Shown piece by piece: positions 24,318-33,898 of a stretch of 64,000 nt of DNA. Made by a program: the position numbers and the translations under genes. Where the stretch lies: positions 1 through 64,000 of the forward strand of contig JAEZYU010000052.1 in NCBI GenBank assembly GCA_023418915.1, written 5' to 3'. Positions within the stretch are counted from its first letter, which is position 1, and each line of letters starts with the position of its first letter. The notes beneath the pieces are model-generated. The model did not search any database, had not been told where the DNA came from, and was given only the letters and a program-made list of their open reading frames with translations. Origin of the DNA: Bacillota bacterium (GTDB lineage: Bacteria > Bacillota > Clostridia > Acetivibrionales > DTU013).

Positions 24318-24953
24318 CTAATCACGGGATACTACGACAAGTAGACAGCCATTCTTAACTTCTACATATGCTTCCTCTTCAGAAAACCTATTGCTTACGC
24401 CCCGGGACGAGCCTGCCGCCAGAACGGCGTTATCGAGCGGATAATAAAGCCCCCGGGTCGTGACGCCTGTGGCTGTGCCGTTGATTGGCAGCAGCGTCAC
24501 AAAAACATCATCTTCTCGTCTCAGAGTTATATAGTCGCTGATCAGACGCACTTCATTCTTTTCATCCGCTATAATACCATCAACATTTGCATCATGAAGC
24601 TTTTTCAACAAAAAAAGGTTGGAAACAGAATGATCCAGCCTGGATCCAATCGCACCAAGCAGTATTATCCTGCTGCAGCCTCTGTCTATCGCTATCTCAA
24701 CAGCCAGCTCACTGTCGGTCATATCCTTCTCAGCCGGGAAACGGACAGCCTTGGCTCCCGCCTTTTCAAGTGCACAGAAGTCATCGCTGCTAACCGAATC
24801 AAAGTCTCCCACAAGCAAATCGGGCACTATTCCCAGCGCCCTGCAGTGATGCGCCCCACTGTCTGCCGATATGATGAGTGAGGCATCGCCGACATATTTT
24901 TTTATGTATGAATAATCAGCAATCCTTCCTCCGCAGAAAATCACACAAGTCAT
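24318..24953 (-). CDS. thiN: thiamine pyrophosphokinase
   Basis: A 211-residue cytosolic enzyme that pyrophosphorylates thiamine with ATP to thiamine diphosphate. Motifs: ISADSGAHHCRALGIVPDLLVGDFDS (in two parts), KDMTDSELAV and LGAIGSRLDHSVSNLFLL are the classic TPK signatures. The ATG overlaps the rpe stop by 4 bp (ATGA), so it is coupled. It is the last gene of the priA-to-thiN cluster, the usual Firmicute position. Confidence 0.95.
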   Translation of the reverse strand: MTCVIFCGGRIADYSYIKKYVGDASLIISADSGAHHCRALGIVPDLLVGDFDSVSSDDFCALEKAGAKAVRFPAEKDMTDSELAVEIAIDRGCSRIILLGAIGSRLDHSVSNLFLLKKLHDANVDGIIADEKNEVRLISDYITLRREDDVFVTLLPINGTATGVTTRGLYYPLDNAVLAAGSSRGVSNRFSEEEAYVEVKNGCLLVVVSRD

Positions 24954-25615
24954 ATATGTCCACCAAATGCCTTTTGCCTAAGGCTGCTTATTATTTTGGC
25001 CGTATCCGGTGCAGAAAAAACGGTAGTACCTGCCACGATCACATTTGCTCCCGCTTCTGTGACCTCGCGTATGTTTGAAAGGTCGATACCGCCGTCAACC
25101 TCGATATCAAGCTTCAGACCGCGCTGCATAGCCATATTTTTCAGTTCTCGGACTTTTTCCGTCATGCTCTCTATATACTGCTGCCCTCCAAAGCCTGGAT
25201 CCACTGTCATCAGTAAAACCATATCCACCTCACCAAGCACAGCATCCAGCGTATTGAGCGGAGTTGCCGGGTTCAGCACCACACAGGCTCCGACTCCCCT
25301 CTGTCTGATCATTTCTATTGTCCGGTGAAGATGCGTATTATTCTCAACATGGACTGATAGTATATCGGCTCCAGCTTCTGCAAAGCTGTCTATGTAGTTC
25401 CCAGGATCACTGATCATCAGATGGACATCAAATGGAAGTGTTGTAACCTTCCTCAGGCTTTTTATCACTGCGGGTCCAATCGTTATATTAGGTACAAAAT
25501 GGCCGTCCATGACATCTACATGTATCATGTCGGCACCGGCCTTCTCCACCTTGCGTATCTCCTCTCCAAGCTTTGAAAAATCAGAAGCCAGGATGGACGG
25601 TGCAATTTTAATCAT
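24950..25615 (-). CDS. rpe: ribulose-phosphate 3-epimerase
   Basis: A 221-residue TIM-barrel enzyme interconverting ribulose 5-phosphate and xylulose 5-phosphate in the pentose phosphate pathway. Motifs: IAPSILASDFSKLGEEI, the metal-binding HVDVMDGHFVPNITIGP and HLMISDP, VLLMTVDPGFGGQ and EVDGGI. The metal ligand His and Asp positions are all present. GGGGAT precedes the ATG. It lies between rsgA and thiN with 5 bp and -4 bp spacing. Confidence 0.97.
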   Translation of the reverse strand: MIKIAPSILASDFSKLGEEIRKVEKAGADMIHVDVMDGHFVPNITIGPAVIKSLRKVTTLPFDVHLMISDPGNYIDSFAEAGADILSVHVENNTHLHRTIEMIRQRGVGACVVLNPATPLNTLDAVLGEVDMVLLMTVDPGFGGQQYIESMTEKVRELKNMAMQRGLKLDIEVDGGIDLSNIREVTEAGANVIVAGTTVFSAPDTAKIISSLRQKAFGGHI

Positions 25616-25620
25616 CGTTT

Positions 25621-26529
25621 TTATCCCCTCCTGTTGCCTTTTCTATACTTTAAATCATCTTCCAGCTTCAGAATATTATATAGCTCAACAAAACGCAGAT
25701 ATCTTCCCTTGCTGATCAGACCTGTATCAACAGCTCTTTTCACTTCACAGTCAGTCTCATTTACATGGCTGCATCCTGTAAATCTGCATTCGGGTATGTG
25801 CTCGGCAAATTCGGGAAATAGATATTGAAGCTCATCATACTTAATCTCAGATAGTTCATAAGAACTGAAGCCTGGCGTGTCAACAACATATCCGCCCCCA
25901 GAGAGCTTCATAAGCTCGGCATGCCTGGTCGTGTGCCTTCCCCTATCGATCTTGCCGCTGATGCTTCCTGTCTCCATAACAACGGTTTCCATTACTCTGT
26001 TGAGCAATGTCGACTTGCCTACTCCTGACTGGCCTGCAAACACCGATATGTGCCCACTCAATGCCTCTTTGAGCAAACTGAAGCCTGCGGCTTCCTCTGA
26101 GCTGGTCTCGATAACACTGTAGCCTGCCCTGATATATGAGCTGCAAAGCTCCGTCCTGCTTTTACCGGTATCGAGATCGATCTTATTGATACAGACCACA
26201 GCGTCTATTCCCTTCTTCTCAGCCGTTACCAGTATCTTGTCCAGCAATAACAGGTCCGGCTCGGGACTCCTGGCAGCGACAACAGCAATAATCTGATCGA
26301 CATTTGCAGCTGCAGGTCTTATCAGAACAGTACTTCTCTCACATATTTCCTCTATATACCCCTTTTTCAGCTGCCTATCAGTCACTGAAAAAATGACTCT
26401 GTCTCCTGTCAGAGGAGTCAATTCCATTTTGCGGAATAACCCTCTTGCTTTGCACTCATATATACCGTCATCCTCTGACGATACATAATAAAATCCACCT
26501 ATTCCTTTGATAATAATGCCTGACGGCAA
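25621..26529 (-). CDS. rsgA: ribosome small-subunit-dependent GTPase A
   Basis: A 302-residue circularly permuted GTPase that matures the 30S subunit. OB-fold N-terminus (SGIIIKGIGGFYYV), G4 NKIDLD, G1 GQSGVGKSTLLN (residues about 180-191), G2/G3 RGRHTTRHAELM and DTPGFSSYEL, and a C-terminal zinc knuckle with HIPECRFTGCSHVNETDCEV (Cys/His ligands). The frame is open back to 26631, but a GGGGAGGT site at 26537-26544 points to TTG 26529, 7 nt away, giving the family length. It sits directly downstream of prkC, as usual. Confidence 0.93.
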   Translation of the reverse strand: MPSGIIIKGIGGFYYVSSEDDGIYECKARGLFRKMELTPLTGDRVIFSVTDRQLKKGYIEEICERSTVLIRPAAANVDQIIAVVAARSPEPDLLLLDKILVTAEKKGIDAVVCINKIDLDTGKSRTELCSSYIRAGYSVIETSSEEAAGFSLLKEALSGHISVFAGQSGVGKSTLLNRVMETVVMETGSISGKIDRGRHTTRHAELMKLSGGGYVVDTPGFSSYELSEIKYDELQYLFPEFAEHIPECRFTGCSHVNETDCEVKRAVDTGLISKGRYLRFVELYNILKLEDDLKYRKGNRRG

Positions 26530-26664
26530 TAATCGGACCTCCCCTGCGCTCGCTTGCAGCGTTTCGAGTATTTTATCACTGGTTGCTTCAAATACTACCA
26601 CGAAATTTGCATTATACGATTTATTATTCACTTATACAATTGCTTTTACCGCATTACAATCAAA

Positions 26665-28686
26665 TCACTCGTTTTTGATATCCGTTTCCAATGCCAGCAC
26701 ATTATCAAGATACACTATGACGTGTGTCGTGCCTTTTTCCCCGATAGTAACCGGACGGCTGAACGGGAAGTTGCTCCTGTTAACCAGCTGGTTCATCTCG
26801 ATCTTGCGTATGTTAGTATCCGAAGGTGTTGTTTCTATATATACCATCACTTCTTCTCCATAGGTACGGCTCGGGTCCAGAGAAACAGTGATCAGCTTTG
26901 TTCTCTCTTCATCAACCGGATCCGTATCATTGCCGTCATCAATAGGCTGATACGTTCCCGGATCATCTTGCTGCGGCTCGTCAATACCGAATGTCAGCTC
27001 CACAGCAGTATACTCATCATGCTCCGTACCGGCCAGCGGGTATTGCTTGACTACCTTTGCAACATCGCTTACGATTCCTTCCGGCAGTATTTTACCTATT
27101 GACAGATTATTTTTCAGTATCTCATTTTCTGCCGCCATTCTGGTCTTTCCTATCAGGTCAGGTATTTTTACTTTTTCAAGCTTCGGTCCCAAGCTTACAT
27201 ATACCTTAACCACGGAATCCGGTTTGACCATTTCGAATGCTTCCGGTTCAGTCTTTATCACAAGACCTGTTCCCACTGTTTCATTATTTTCCGAAACTTC
27301 CTCCGGCACCAGTCCGCTGTTTTTAACAACCAGCACTGCCACTCTCGATTCGTCTCCTTTGATATCGGGCACTTCCACAAGATGCGGACCGGCGCTCACC
27401 GTAAAATTGATCGTGCTGCCGGACTTAAGACTGTTTCCTACGGCAACATCCTGCGATACTATGATTCCCCTATCTATCGTATCGTCGTATATCTGATCAC
27501 CTTCAACAGCAGTTATTCCATATTGACTCAAAATATCACTTACTTCTGAAAAATGTCTGTCTGTATAGTCTTCAACAATGTAAGCCTCCGCTTCCTCCGG
27601 CATTATAGCCGGTATGACAACCTTTAATCCTATATAAACTATAAGTGCTACTATTGCAAGGCCGGATGCGATACCGAGCCAAATACTCAGACGGTCCTTT
27701 TTCTTTTTAGCGCTTGTGTCATCTTCATCATCCATGTTGATTTCATCTCCATCATATATATCATCTGTGTCGTCGATTTCGTCCGGCGATTTAAGTCCTG
27801 CGCCTACCGCCAGCATTTTCTTAGTCGGCATTTCCTCCACTGCATTGCTTCCTGAAATTTTAGTATTAGGCTCTGCAAGCACTCTCTGAAGATCTGAAAG
27901 CATATCTGACGCATTCTGATATCTTAGGTTCTGATCCTTCTTCATAGCTTTTATGATCAGATCATTTACACCTTTTGGGATGGATGTGTTCACATCGATA
28001 GGTCTTTCAGGCTTTTCCTGTATATGCTTAAGGGCTATAGCTACCGGTGTTTCCCCGTCAAACGGCACCTTGCCTGTAACCATCTCATATATGGTGATGC
28101 CAAGAGAATAAAGATCCGATTTTTCATCTGTAAAGCCGCCTCTTGCCTGCTCAGGTGAAAAATAGTGGACAGAACCGATAGTACTGCCGACCATCGTAAT
28201 CGTTGCAGAGGATACAGCTCTGGCTATACCAAAATCAGTAACCTTTGCTATGCCTTCTTTAGTTATCATTATGTTGTGCGGCTTGATATCACGGTGCACG
28301 ATAAAATTTTTATGTGCCTGTTCAATTGCAGAGCATATTTGTATCGCAATACTAACGGCCTCTTTCCATGGCAGTGCGCCCTGTTGGCTGATATACTCCT
28401 TTAATGTGATGCCGTCAATAAATTCCATAACGATGTAATGCGAATCATCCTGCTTTCCAACATCATAAATGGAGACTATGTTCGGGTGGTTCAAGCTTGC
28501 TGCTGCCTGCGCCTCAACACGAAAACGCTTAACAAACTCCTCATCGTCTGTAAATTCACTGCGCAATACCTTAACAGCGACAAAGCGGTTCAAAAGCAGA
28601 CATTTCGCTTTGTACACGACTGCCATGCCGCCTCCGCCGATTCTTTCGAGCAATTTATATCTATTTCCCAGTATCTGACCTTCCAT
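26665..28686 (-). CDS. prkC: PASTA-domain serine/threonine kinase
   Basis: A 673-residue membrane kinase that senses muropeptides and phosphorylates Ser/Thr targets in cell-wall, translation and germination control. Kinase domain residues 1-270 with RIGGGGMAVVY, VAVKVL (Lys), IVHRDIKPHNIM and DFGIARA; acidic juxtamembrane region about 300-345; one membrane helix (LSIWLGIASGLAIVALIVYI); three PASTA units about 385-590; and a C-terminal tail with a Pro/Asp linker. ATG 28686 is preferred (GAAGGTG 7 nt upstream) over GTG 28704, which lies inside the phosphatase gene. It overlaps the phosphatase gene's end or follows within 10 bp. Confidence 0.95.
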   Translation of the reverse strand: MEGQILGNRYKLLERIGGGGMAVVYKAKCLLLNRFVAVKVLRSEFTDDEEFVKRFRVEAQAAASLNHPNIVSIYDVGKQDDSHYIVMEFIDGITLKEYISQQGALPWKEAVSIAIQICSAIEQAHKNFIVHRDIKPHNIMITKEGIAKVTDFGIARAVSSATITMVGSTIGSVHYFSPEQARGGFTDEKSDLYSLGITIYEMVTGKVPFDGETPVAIALKHIQEKPERPIDVNTSIPKGVNDLIIKAMKKDQNLRYQNASDMLSDLQRVLAEPNTKISGSNAVEEMPTKKMLAVGAGLKSPDEIDDTDDIYDGDEINMDDEDDTSAKKKKDRLSIWLGIASGLAIVALIVYIGLKVVIPAIMPEEAEAYIVEDYTDRHFSEVSDILSQYGITAVEGDQIYDDTIDRGIIVSQDVAVGNSLKSGSTINFTVSAGPHLVEVPDIKGDESRVAVLVVKNSGLVPEEVSENNETVGTGLVIKTEPEAFEMVKPDSVVKVYVSLGPKLEKVKIPDLIGKTRMAAENEILKNNLSIGKILPEGIVSDVAKVVKQYPLAGTEHDEYTAVELTFGIDEPQQDDPGTYQPIDDGNDTDPVDEERTKLITVSLDPSRTYGEEVMVYIETTPSDTNIRKIEMNQLVNRSNFPFSRPVTIGEKGTTHVIVYLDNVLALETDIKNE

Positions 28687-28696
28687 ATCCACACCT

Positions 28697-29452
28697 TCAC
28701 TCACATTTTATAACAATTACAGTTACGTTGTCTTCTCCGCCCTGTTTGTTTGCGGCCTCTATCAGCTTTGCACATGCAGTTTCAGGTTCACTGCTTACGG
28801 CTATTGAGGAAATGTCCTCATCACTTACCATATTTGTAAGGCCGTCGGTGCAAAGTATGTATATATCATCGCTCTCAATTTCCTGGTTGATTATGTCCAC
28901 CACAATATCGGGAGAAGAACCTATCGCTCTGGTTATCACATTCTTCCTCGGATGGTTCTCAGCCTCTTCCTTGGTCAATGTACCTTTTCTGACCAGCTCT
29001 CCTATATAGGAATGATCCTCCGTCATCTGCGTAATGGTGCCGCCGCGGATCAAATAAAGCCTGCTGTCACCCACATGCGCTGCAGTAATCTTCCTTTGGC
29101 TGATCACTGCCATGGTCAGAGTTGTTCCCATTCCGCTGACATCGTCGCTTTCCAGCGATTTTTCATGTACTGCGGTATTGGCTTGCTTTACAAGCTTATC
29201 CAAACCTTCTCCGATATTTTCATCATTATCGGTGAAGTCGTCCATCCTTCCAATATTGTCCCTTATGTACTCAACAGCCAGCCTGCTCGCTATTTCTCCG
29301 CTGTTGTGACCACCCATCCCATCAGCAATGACAAAAGAGCAGAATGTCTCAGAACAGTCTGGGATGATCATATAGCTGTCTTCATTAATTTCTCGTAATA
29401 TTCCTCTGTCAGTATCTGCGGCATATTTCAAACAAGCAACACCCGCTTTCAA
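28697..29452 (-). CDS. prpC: PP2C-type serine/threonine phosphatase
   Basis: A 251-residue Mn/Mg-dependent phosphatase, partner of PrkC (Stp/PrpC). Motifs: INEDSYMI, VIADGMGGHNSGEIASRLAV, GMGTTLTMAV, HVGDSRLYL, TEDHSYIGELVRKG, YILCTDGLTNMV and GGEDNVTVIVI, so all metal-binding aspartates are present. The assigned TTG start overlaps the rlmN stop (TTGA); a second TTG at 29431 (KYAADTDRGI) would match the usual family N-terminus and is equally possible. It lies directly upstream of prkC, the conserved order. Confidence 0.93.
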   Translation of the reverse strand: MKAGVACLKYAADTDRGILREINEDSYMIIPDCSETFCSFVIADGMGGHNSGEIASRLAVEYIRDNIGRMDDFTDNDENIGEGLDKLVKQANTAVHEKSLESDDVSGMGTTLTMAVISQRKITAAHVGDSRLYLIRGGTITQMTEDHSYIGELVRKGTLTKEEAENHPRKNVITRAIGSSPDIVVDIINQEIESDDIYILCTDGLTNMVSDEDISSIAVSSEPETACAKLIEAANKQGGEDNVTVIVIKCE

Positions 29453-30603
29453 ACATTATCTGTACCGTGTCCCCCACTCAATTCGCTTCTTCTAAGCTGT
29501 CCGCACGCTGCATTTATATCTGAGCCGAGTTCACGCCGGATCGTCGTTTCGATGCCTTTTTTCGTCAACAGCTCCGCAAATGCTTCAATATGCCTGCGTC
29601 CGCTCTGACGATAGCCTGTTCCCTGTACCGTATTGACCGGTATGAGATTCACATGGCATAAAAGCCCTCTGAGCCTTGAGGCAAGTTCCAGAGCATTCTC
29701 AGGCGCATCGTTGACACCGTCTATCAATGCATATTCGAACGTGATCCTTCTTTTGGTTTTCTCTGTATATATCTTACATGCTTCAATGATTTTGTCAATA
29801 CAGTACTTCCTTCCAATAGGCATCATACCCTCTCTTATACCGTCATTTGGTGCATGTAGAGAAATTGCCAGATTAACCTGAAAATTTTCATCGGCGAACC
29901 TCAAGATGCCAGGCACAAGGCCACAGGTAGACACTGTCATATGCCTGTATCCTATGTTCAGCCCTTCAGGGATATGGGCCAGCCTCAGGAATTTTACCAT
30001 GTTGTCATAATTATCAAAGGGCTCTCCGATGCCCATAATGACAATATTTCCAACCTTTGCTCCACTGTCGCGCTGAATGGCGAGTACCTGCTCAAGTATT
30101 TCACCAGCCGTCAGATCTCGTCTGAAGCCTGCTATAGTCGATGCGCAAAAGCTGCAGCCCATCTTACATCCTATCTGTGATGAAACACAGGCTGTATATC
30201 CGTGTATATATTTCATCAACACGCTTTCTATAACATTGCCGTCATCAAGCTCGAACAGATACTTGACCGTGCCGTCAATAGATGATACAAGCTTTCTTTT
30301 TATTTTTAGACCGGAAACACGGGCTAAAAGTTTCAATTCCTGTCTCAGCTGCTTTGACAGATCCGTCATCTCGTCGAAATCCCGAACTCCCCTTGCTATC
30401 CAGCTGAATATCTGCTTGGCTCTGAACTTCTGCTGTCCGATGGCTGTCAGAAACTGTTCAAGCTCCATTATGTCCATATTCGGCAGATATGCTTTTTCCG
30501 TATCTGAGATACTAATTGGTTCTTTGGCTGTCATATCATTCCGAGTTTTTTCTGTGATACTGTCTAGTGTATCATTTGATATATCCATTGCATCCGGCAG
30601 CAT
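29449..30603 (-). CDS. rlmN: 23S rRNA A2503/tRNA A37 C2-methyltransferase
   Basis: A 384-residue radical-SAM methyltransferase. The cluster motif CKMGCSFCAS (CxxxCxxC) is about residue 143. GEPFDNYDNMVKFLR and the C-terminal ELGSDINAACGQLR with the methyl-carrying Cys of the family are present. The N-terminal 40 residues before MDIMELEQFLTAIGQQKFRA exceed the usual length, so a downstream start (for example the ATG at MDIMEL) is possible. The reaction uses two S-adenosylmethionines and takes place in the cytosol. It lies 33 bp behind rsmB. Confidence 0.95.
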   Translation of the reverse strand: MLPDAMDISNDTLDSITEKTRNDMTAKEPISISDTEKAYLPNMDIMELEQFLTAIGQQKFRAKQIFSWIARGVRDFDEMTDLSKQLRQELKLLARVSGLKIKRKLVSSIDGTVKYLFELDDGNVIESVLMKYIHGYTACVSSQIGCKMGCSFCASTIAGFRRDLTAGEILEQVLAIQRDSGAKVGNIVIMGIGEPFDNYDNMVKFLRLAHIPEGLNIGYRHMTVSTCGLVPGILRFADENFQVNLAISLHAPNDGIREGMMPIGRKYCIDKIIEACKIYTEKTKRRITFEYALIDGVNDAPENALELASRLRGLLCHVNLIPVNTVQGTGYRQSGRRHIEAFAELLTKKGIETTIRRELGSDINAACGQLRRSELSGGHGTDNV

Positions 30604-30636
30604 CAGACCTGTATCCGTCCATACTTCTTATATCGT

Positions 30637-31998
30637 CTAGTCCGTCTGCCTCTCCTTCCTTTTCATTCTGGCTATGAAAAATCCATCTATCCCGTCTCTG
30701 TTGGGATACAGCTGCAGCATGCACCCTTTTGCATGCTTCGCCAGTGTAGAAGGCAAAAATGGTGCTATGTCATCTTCTATAAATTCTTCATTGTTCTCTA
30801 TAAAATTTCGTATGATGTGTTCATTTTCTTCGGGTAATATGGTGCAAGTACTGTAAACTAATATTCCGCCGGGCTTTACAGTCCTTGATAAATTTCCGAT
30901 CAATCGGCTCTGCAGCTCTGTGATACTCTTTATGTCGCCGCTTTCCCTTGCCCACTTAATGTCGGGTTTTCTCCTTATTATTCCAAGCCCTGTACACGGA
31001 GCATCCAACAGTACCCTGTCGTATGCTGCTTCGTCCCGTTGATCGGGCACGGCTGCATCATGCATCTCTGTCTTGACTATATCCGTACCGAGTCTAGCCG
31101 TCGCTTCTTCAATGAGCTTAAGCTTATGTTCGTGTATATCTCTGGCTGTTACTTTGCCCTGGTTGTTCATAAGCTGTGCCATATGGGTAGCCTTACCCCC
31201 CGGAGCGCTGCAGGCATCAAGCACATTGTCGCCGGGCGACGGTGCTAAAACAGCTGCAGGCAGCATCGAGCTTTCATCCTGAACCTGTAGCAAACCACCT
31301 TTAAAAGCTTCAAGCTGCGCCACAGAAACTGAGCTCTTTATTATTATCGCCTCATTTGCGTATTTCCCAGGCACTGCATCGACACCATCACGCTTAAGCA
31401 TGTCTAGCAGTTCACTCACACCAATCCTCAGCGTATTGGCTCTGACAGTCAGCTTAGGTGTTTCGTTGCCTGCATCAAGCAGACTTTCGGCAAATTCCAT
31501 ACCAAACATCTCCATATACCTGGCTGCGAGCCACTCAGGATAAGAATATCTGACAGATAAATATCCCACCGGGTCTGAATTTTTATCAGGTATAACGTCA
31601 CTGCCGCCGCCCCGTGATATATTCCTCAGAACTGCGTTGACAAACCCGGCTGAGGCCTTATGACCATATCTGCCTGCAAGCCTGACACTTTCATTGCATG
31701 CAGCAGAAGGCGGCACCCTGGTCATATGAAGCAGCTGATAAGCCCCCAGCCTCAATATGTTGATTATCCACGGCGAAAGCTTTGACAGCTTTATGTTTGA
31801 ACAGGCTGCGACAGTCCTGTCCAGCTTGAGTCTCCATTTTACAACACCATAAACTAGTTCTGTTATGAAGGCCCTGTCCTTGTTACTGAATTCACGGGAT
31901 ATTAAGTGTTTATTCAGTGAGATATTGGAGTAAGCTCCCTTTTCATTTATTTCATATAAAATTTTCAATGCAGCTTCTCTTGCATTATCAAGTTTCAT
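30637..31998 (-). CDS. rsmB: 16S rRNA m5C967 methyltransferase
   Basis: A 453-residue enzyme. N-terminal NusB-like RNA-binding domain residues 1-140 (AREAALKILYEINEKGAYSN), and C-terminal SAM-dependent m5C methyltransferase with VLDACSAPGGKATHMAQLM (SAM site), DAPCTGLGIIRRKPD (motif IV Cys) and STCTILPEENE (catalytic Cys). It modifies C967 of 16S rRNA. AAGGAAA lies before the ATG. It belongs to the def-fmt-rsmB-rlmN run but is separated from DUF116 by about 160 bp where related genomes often carry a zinc peptidase. Confidence 0.96.
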   Translation of the reverse strand: MKLDNAREAALKILYEINEKGAYSNISLNKHLISREFSNKDRAFITELVYGVVKWRLKLDRTVAACSNIKLSKLSPWIINILRLGAYQLLHMTRVPPSAACNESVRLAGRYGHKASAGFVNAVLRNISRGGGSDVIPDKNSDPVGYLSVRYSYPEWLAARYMEMFGMEFAESLLDAGNETPKLTVRANTLRIGVSELLDMLKRDGVDAVPGKYANEAIIIKSSVSVAQLEAFKGGLLQVQDESSMLPAAVLAPSPGDNVLDACSAPGGKATHMAQLMNNQGKVTARDIHEHKLKLIEEATARLGTDIVKTEMHDAAVPDQRDEAAYDRVLLDAPCTGLGIIRRKPDIKWARESGDIKSITELQSRLIGNLSRTVKPGGILVYSTCTILPEENEHIIRNFIENNEEFIEDDIAPFLPSTLAKHAKGCMLQLYPNRDGIDGFFIARMKRKERQTD

Positions 31999-32160
31999 AG
32001 ATTTTCCTTATACGCAACAACTTATATGATCATTTAACTTATCCGTAACAACTCATATACATCATTTATTATATAATCAATTTCCATTTTATGTCATTTC
32101 TCTTTTTATGCGGTTTCTCTTATACCACACATAGAATATTATTCCTGACGCTTCATGAGT
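31999..32160. other. short spacer
   Basis: AT-rich 162-bp gap inside the otherwise compact minus-strand cluster. It has a two-copy imperfect repeat beginning AACAACTTATAT / AACAACTCATAT (about 32006 and 32045). No gene seen. Confidence 0.5.
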
Positions 32161-32919
32161 CTAGTCATGCAAGGCCTGATCAGTACCGTATCCGGCAGGA
32201 TCAGCAATGATGCTGTCCAATTTCTCCTTCAACAGATCGACATCAACAGTTGTATTGACACACGGTCCGTTGGGCCTCTGATTCAGTACTCCTATCACCG
32301 GAATGCTGCTCACATCCGAAATACCGATAGCCAGATCCCTCTCGCAAGCCACTGACAATACTATTTCAGGCCTTTCATCCGCAATAGCGTTCCTTGCGGC
32401 AGTCCCCCCAGTCACGACACGGACCTTTACACCTCTTTTTTCCGCCATTTGTCTGATATCTCCTATTGTACATCGGCCACACATCCTGCAGTTTGTGACA
32501 TCCTTTGTTATCTTTATGCTGCATTCCGAGTTCTGCAGGCAGTGAGGAAGCAGCAGCATGATCTTATCAGCACTTTTCCTGATGTTTCCCGATTCAACAA
32601 AAAGATTGTTGACATCGATAAACAGGCTCCTGATCAAGTCCTTGTCCTTTTTCAGGACATCGGTGATAAAAAGTGCAAATGGCATGACCAGCTTCATTCC
32701 GATCCTCACAGGAAAAAGCATGGCCGGATGTGCCTTTCTTGTCCTTAATGCAGCAAATATGGACAGCATCGATATGACCAACATGACCATCACTGCCAGT
32801 GCAATGATCATGAATGCAAATATGATCCTGTTGTAGATGTCTATCGAAAAGAAATGATAGATCAGTGAAAGCAAAACCGCTAAAGCTGCAAGTACAGTCA
32901 AAAGCAGCAGCGAGTACAT
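32161..32919 (-). CDS. DUF116 membrane protein
   Basis: A 252-residue protein with two N-terminal membrane helices (about 3-30 and 40-65), then a cytosolic DUF116 domain. The conserved cysteine segment NCRMCGRCTIGDIRQMAEKR and the downstream IVLSVACERDLAIGISDV and GPCVNTTVDV suggest a metal or iron-sulfur site. The frame is open to 33054; ATG 32919 was chosen for its AGGAG site 7 nt upstream; ATG 32961 lies within fmt. DUF116 genes occur next to fmt in many Clostridia, but the function is not established. Confidence 0.85.
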   Translation of the reverse strand: MYSLLLLTVLAALAVLLSLIYHFFSIDIYNRIIFAFMIIALAVMVMLVISMLSIFAALRTRKAHPAMLFPVRIGMKLVMPFALFITDVLKKDKDLIRSLFIDVNNLFVESGNIRKSADKIMLLLPHCLQNSECSIKITKDVTNCRMCGRCTIGDIRQMAEKRGVKVRVVTGGTAARNAIADERPEIVLSVACERDLAIGISDVSSIPVIGVLNQRPNGPCVNTTVDVDLLKEKLDSIIADPAGYGTDQALHD

Positions 32920-32938
32920 CATGAAACTCCTGAGACGT

Positions 32939-33898
32939 CTATCCAAGCACTTCACCTTCATCCATGTTGTGGCCGCACTCATTAATGCCCATTCTCCTGC
33001 AGTTTTCGAACTGAAGCTCAGTAACTTCGATAAATCCACTGCCTGTAGCTGCAATCAGGCTTTGCTTATGTATCCTCATCACTTTTCCGGGCTGTATCTC
33101 ATCCGGACCGGCGGCCGCCAGATCCTTCGGAGGCTCTTCGAGCACCGATGTCTTCCATATCTTGAGCCGCTTGCCCTTGTAGAACGTATAGGCTCCGGGC
33201 CAGGGGTTTGTTCCCCTGACAAGGTTATGTATATCTGCTGCGCTTTTATTCCAGTCGATCAGTCCGGCCTCTTTGGTCATCATCGGTACATAGACAGCTT
33301 TTGAATGATCCTGCGGCTTTCTCGTCAGCTTACCATTTTGCAGAGCATCAATTGTTTCGATCAATACCTCGGCGCCCAGCACCTTAAGCCGGTCAAAGAG
33401 CTGCTGCGCATTCATATCATGAGGTATATCGATCTCTCTCATTAACAGGATATCTCCTGTATCCATCCCCTCATCCATGAACATTGTTGTAATGCCGGTC
33501 TTGCTGTCGCCATTGATCAGTGCCCACTGGATAGGTGCGGCGCCTCTGTACTTCGGCAGTAGCGATGCATGCACATTTATGCAACCATATTTGGGCACAT
33601 CAAGCACCGCTCTGGTCAGTATCCTTCCATATGCGGCAGTCACTATCAGATCCGGTTTAAGCTCGCTGATGGAATTCAGGAATTCTTGTGTTTTTACCTT
33701 CACCGGCTGTAAAATGTTTCTGATCCCATATCTTATCGCAGCCTCCTTCACAGCAGGCGCCTTAAGCTCACTCTGCTTCCTTCCGACAGGTTTGTCAGGC
33801 TGCGTTATAACAGCTGCGATATCATATTCATTATTCACAAGGGCATCCAGACATGGCACTGCAAAATCCGGAGTGCCCATAAACACAATTCTCATCAT
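32939..33898 (-). CDS. fmt: methionyl-tRNA formyltransferase
   Basis: A 319-residue enzyme that formylates Met-tRNAi with 10-formyl-tetrahydrofolate. Formyltransferase domain: RIVFMGTPDFAVPCL, catalytic INVHASLLPKYRGAAPIQWA (Asn, His) and MDEGMDTGDILL (Asp). C-terminal tRNA-binding domain with NLVRGTNPWPGAYTF. The ATG overlaps the def stop (AATGA), coupling the two. GGAG sits 8 nt upstream. Confidence 0.97.
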   Translation of the reverse strand: MMRIVFMGTPDFAVPCLDALVNNEYDIAAVITQPDKPVGRKQSELKAPAVKEAAIRYGIRNILQPVKVKTQEFLNSISELKPDLIVTAAYGRILTRAVLDVPKYGCINVHASLLPKYRGAAPIQWALINGDSKTGITTMFMDEGMDTGDILLMREIDIPHDMNAQQLFDRLKVLGAEVLIETIDALQNGKLTRKPQDHSKAVYVPMMTKEAGLIDWNKSAADIHNLVRGTNPWPGAYTFYKGKRLKIWKTSVLEEPPKDLAAAGPDEIQPGKVMRIHKQSLIAATGSGFIEVTELQFENCRRMGINECGHNMDEGEVLG